Of a DNA stretch of 7,480 bases, positions 6,126 through 7,480 are shown piece by piece. The notes beneath the pieces were generated by a model. That model had not been told where the DNA came from. It searched no databases and saw nothing but the letters and a program-made list of their open reading frames with translations. Made by a program: the position numbers and the translations under genes. Numbering within the stretch: position 1 is the stretch's first letter; each line of letters begins with the position of its first letter. Where the stretch lies: assembly GCA_038330095.1 (NCBI GenBank), contig JBBQNQ010000111.1:1-7480 (forward strand). The letters are read 5' to 3'. Origin of the DNA: JBBPZA01 sp038330095 (GTDB lineage: Bacteria > Actinomycetota > Thermoleophilia > Solirubrobacterales > Solirubrobacteraceae).

Positions 6126-7480
6126 ATGTCGATCCTGGACCGCGCCCTGCGCATGGGCGAGGCGAAGAAATTTCGGTTCTACGAGGACCGCGTGGTCCGT
6201 ATCGGGGCCTTCGAGCCGGAGATGGAGCTGCTCGAGGACGAGGAGCTGCGAAGCCATGCCGACGAGCTGCGCGAGCGCGCCCGCAACGGCGAGCCGCTCG
6301 ACGAGCTCCTGTACGAGTCCTTCGCGCTGACCCGCGAGGCGGCCAGGCGCACGCTCGGCCAGCGCCACTTCGACGTGCAGCTGATCGGCGGCATGGTGCT
6401 CCACGACGGCGCCATCGCCGAGATGCGCACCGGCGAGGGCAAGACCCTCACCGCGACGCTGCCCATCGTCCTCAACTCGCTGTCCGGCCACGGCGTGCAT
6501 CTCGTCACCGTCAACGACTACCTCGCGCGCCGCGACGCGGAGTGGATGGGCCCGATCTTCGACACGCTCGGGGTCTCCTACGGCGTGTTGCAGAACATGC
6601 AGCCCTACGACGAGAAGCAGGCCGCCTACTCGGCTGACGTCACCTACGGCACCAACTCGGAGTTCGGCTTCGATTACCTGCGCGACAACATGGCCAAGAC
6701 CCTGGACGAGAAGGTCCAGCACGGCGGCCGCCAGGACGAGGACGGAAAGCGCCGCACGCGCCACGTCTACGCGATCGTCGACGAGGTGGACAACATCCTC
6801 ATCGACGAGGCGCGCACGCCGCTGATCATCTCCGGCGCCCCCGAGCAGGCCGCCGACCTGTACTCGAAGTTCGCGCGGCTCGCGCCGATGCTCGAGGCCG
6901 GTGAGAAGCCCGACGGCCTCGACCCGCGGGCCAAGAAGGAGTTCATGGCGGACTACGACTACGAGTTCGACGAGAAGCACAAGACGATCTCGATCACCGA
7001 GCGCGGCGTCGACAAGGCCGAGCGCTTCCTGGGCATCGATCACCTCTACCGCGCCGAGAACGGCCCGCTCGTCAACCACCTCCAGCAGGCGCTCAAGGCC
7101 GAGTCGCTCTACAAGCGCGACGTCGACTACGCGGTGATCGACGACGAGGTCAAGATCATCGACGAGTTCACCGGGCGCATCCTCGATGGCCGGCGCTGGT
7201 CCGAGGGCCTGCACCAGGCGGTCGAGGCCAAGGAGGGGGTACGCGTCCAGGAGGAGAACCAGACGCTCGCGACGATCACCCTCCAGAACTACTTCCGCCT
7301 CTACGACAAGCTCGCCGGCATGACCGGCACGGCCATCACCGAGGCGACCGAGTTCAAGAAGATCTACGAGCTCGACGTCGTCGAGATCCCCACCAACCAG
7401 CCGATGGTCCGCGCCGACGGCAACGACCAGGTGTTCAAGACGCGGGACGGCAAGTGGGCCGCCGTCGTCGCCGAGATCGC
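6126..7480 (+). CDS. secA: SecA preprotein translocase ATPase (N-terminal half, cut by window end)
   Basis: SecA is the motor ATPase that pushes unfolded preproteins through SecYEG. The window holds 451 complete codons and two further bases; full-length SecA is usually 800-950 aa, so about half is missing through truncation by the window, not by mutation. Visible in order: the N-terminal helix, DVQLIGGMVLHDGAIAEM, Walker A in MRTGEGKT (100-107), VNDYLARRDAEWMG, TYGTNSEFGFDYLRDN (to 188), the DEAD-type motif II in DEVDNILIDEART (219-231), the preprotein cross-linking region, FTGRILDGRRWSEGLHQ (348-364) and the GMTGTA motif (398-403). No frameshift is seen. Two details: Asn223 replaces the more usual Ser after DEVD, and residues 191-215 form a charged Gly/His/Arg segment longer than in many SecAs. 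An upstream in-frame TAG at 6114 makes ATG 6126 the first possible ATG; there is no Shine-Dalgarno. The neighbour hpf, two genes upstream, fits a common hpf-secA order. Confidence 0.96.
   Translation, partial: MSILDRALRMGEAKKFRFYEDRVVRIGAFEPEMELLEDEELRSHADELRERARNGEPLDELLYESFALTREAARRTLGQRHFDVQLIGGMVLHDGAIAEMRTGEGKTLTATLPIVLNSLSGHGVHLVTVNDYLARRDAEWMGPIFDTLGVSYGVLQNMQPYDEKQAAYSADVTYGTNSEFGFDYLRDNMAKTLDEKVQHGGRQDEDGKRRTRHVYAIVDEVDNILIDEARTPLIISGAPEQAADLYSKFARLAPMLEAGEKPDGLDPRAKKEFMADYDYEFDEKHKTISITERGVDKAERFLGIDHLYRAENGPLVNHLQQALKAESLYKRDVDYAVIDDEVKIIDEFTGRILDGRRWSEGLHQAVEAKEGVRVQEENQTLATITLQNYFRLYDKLAGMTGTAITEATEFKKIYELDVVEIPTNQPMVRADGNDQVFKTRDGKWAAVVAEI

Noticed and set aside
3757..6330. 857-codon open frame on the + strand across hpf, pabBC and the start of secA
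   Set aside because: Its translation is Arg/Ala/Pro/Gly-rich with no recognisable motif. It is an off-frame reading of pabBC, whose own frame carries all catalytic motifs. Long shadow frames are expected in DNA this GC-rich.
1..7480. tRNA, rRNA, CRISPR array, insertion sequence, phage or defence genes
   Set aside because: I looked for conserved tRNA arms, regularly spaced direct repeats, terminal inverted repeats and transposase motifs on both strands and saw none. The repetitive look of 1077-3485 comes from protein-level beta-helix turns.

Overview
This window is high-GC DNA, with G or C at most third codon positions. All five recognisable genes lie on the + strand and are ordinary bacterial families. 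The compact, partly leaderless gene layout, the long GC-driven open frames on both strands and the style of the SecA sequence suggest an actinobacterial-type chromosome, perhaps the Thermoleophilia/Solirubrobacterales side. That placement is inference, since no rRNA or other taxonomic marker is present.

Layout. Positions 1-187 hold no gene I can support. 188-1027 encodes a luciferase-like flavin-dependent oxidoreductase of 279 aa. 1077-3485 encodes a secreted parallel beta-helix protein of 802 aa, built from two tandem modules that each end in a choice-of-anchor Q-type motif; the second module opens with a CSLREA-like motif. 3552-3902 encodes a short ribosome hibernation factor (HPF/RaiA family). 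About 3977-6073 encodes a PabB-PabC fusion that would carry out two consecutive steps of 4-aminobenzoate synthesis for folate. 6126 to the window end is the first half of secA, the preprotein translocase ATPase, cut by the window edge.

Regulation. Three genes (oxidoreductase, beta-helix protein, secA) share one start arrangement: a TAGNNT hexamer whose first base lies exactly 12 nt upstream of the start codon, with 6 nt between, no Shine-Dalgarno, and the hexamer's TAG forming an in-frame stop. This is what a sigma-70-type -10 box driving a leaderless mRNA looks like. The hpf gene differs: it has a good -35 (CTGACA), a 17-nt spacer, a -10 (TAGCAT), a short leader and a strong Shine-Dalgarno. 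No separate promoter is visible before pabBC, so hpf and pabBC probably form a two-gene operon, with GC-rich hairpins in the 74-nt gap.

How the genes relate. hpf next to secA is a familiar bacterial neighbourhood; here the folate fusion gene sits between them. The beta-helix protein has a Sec signal peptide and is a plausible client of the Sec pathway powered by SecA. I see no phage, transposon, CRISPR, toxin or defence genes and no clear evidence of a new system. The most useful observations are the repeated leaderless-start architecture, the unanchored duplicated beta-helix protein and the hpf-pabBC-secA arrangement.
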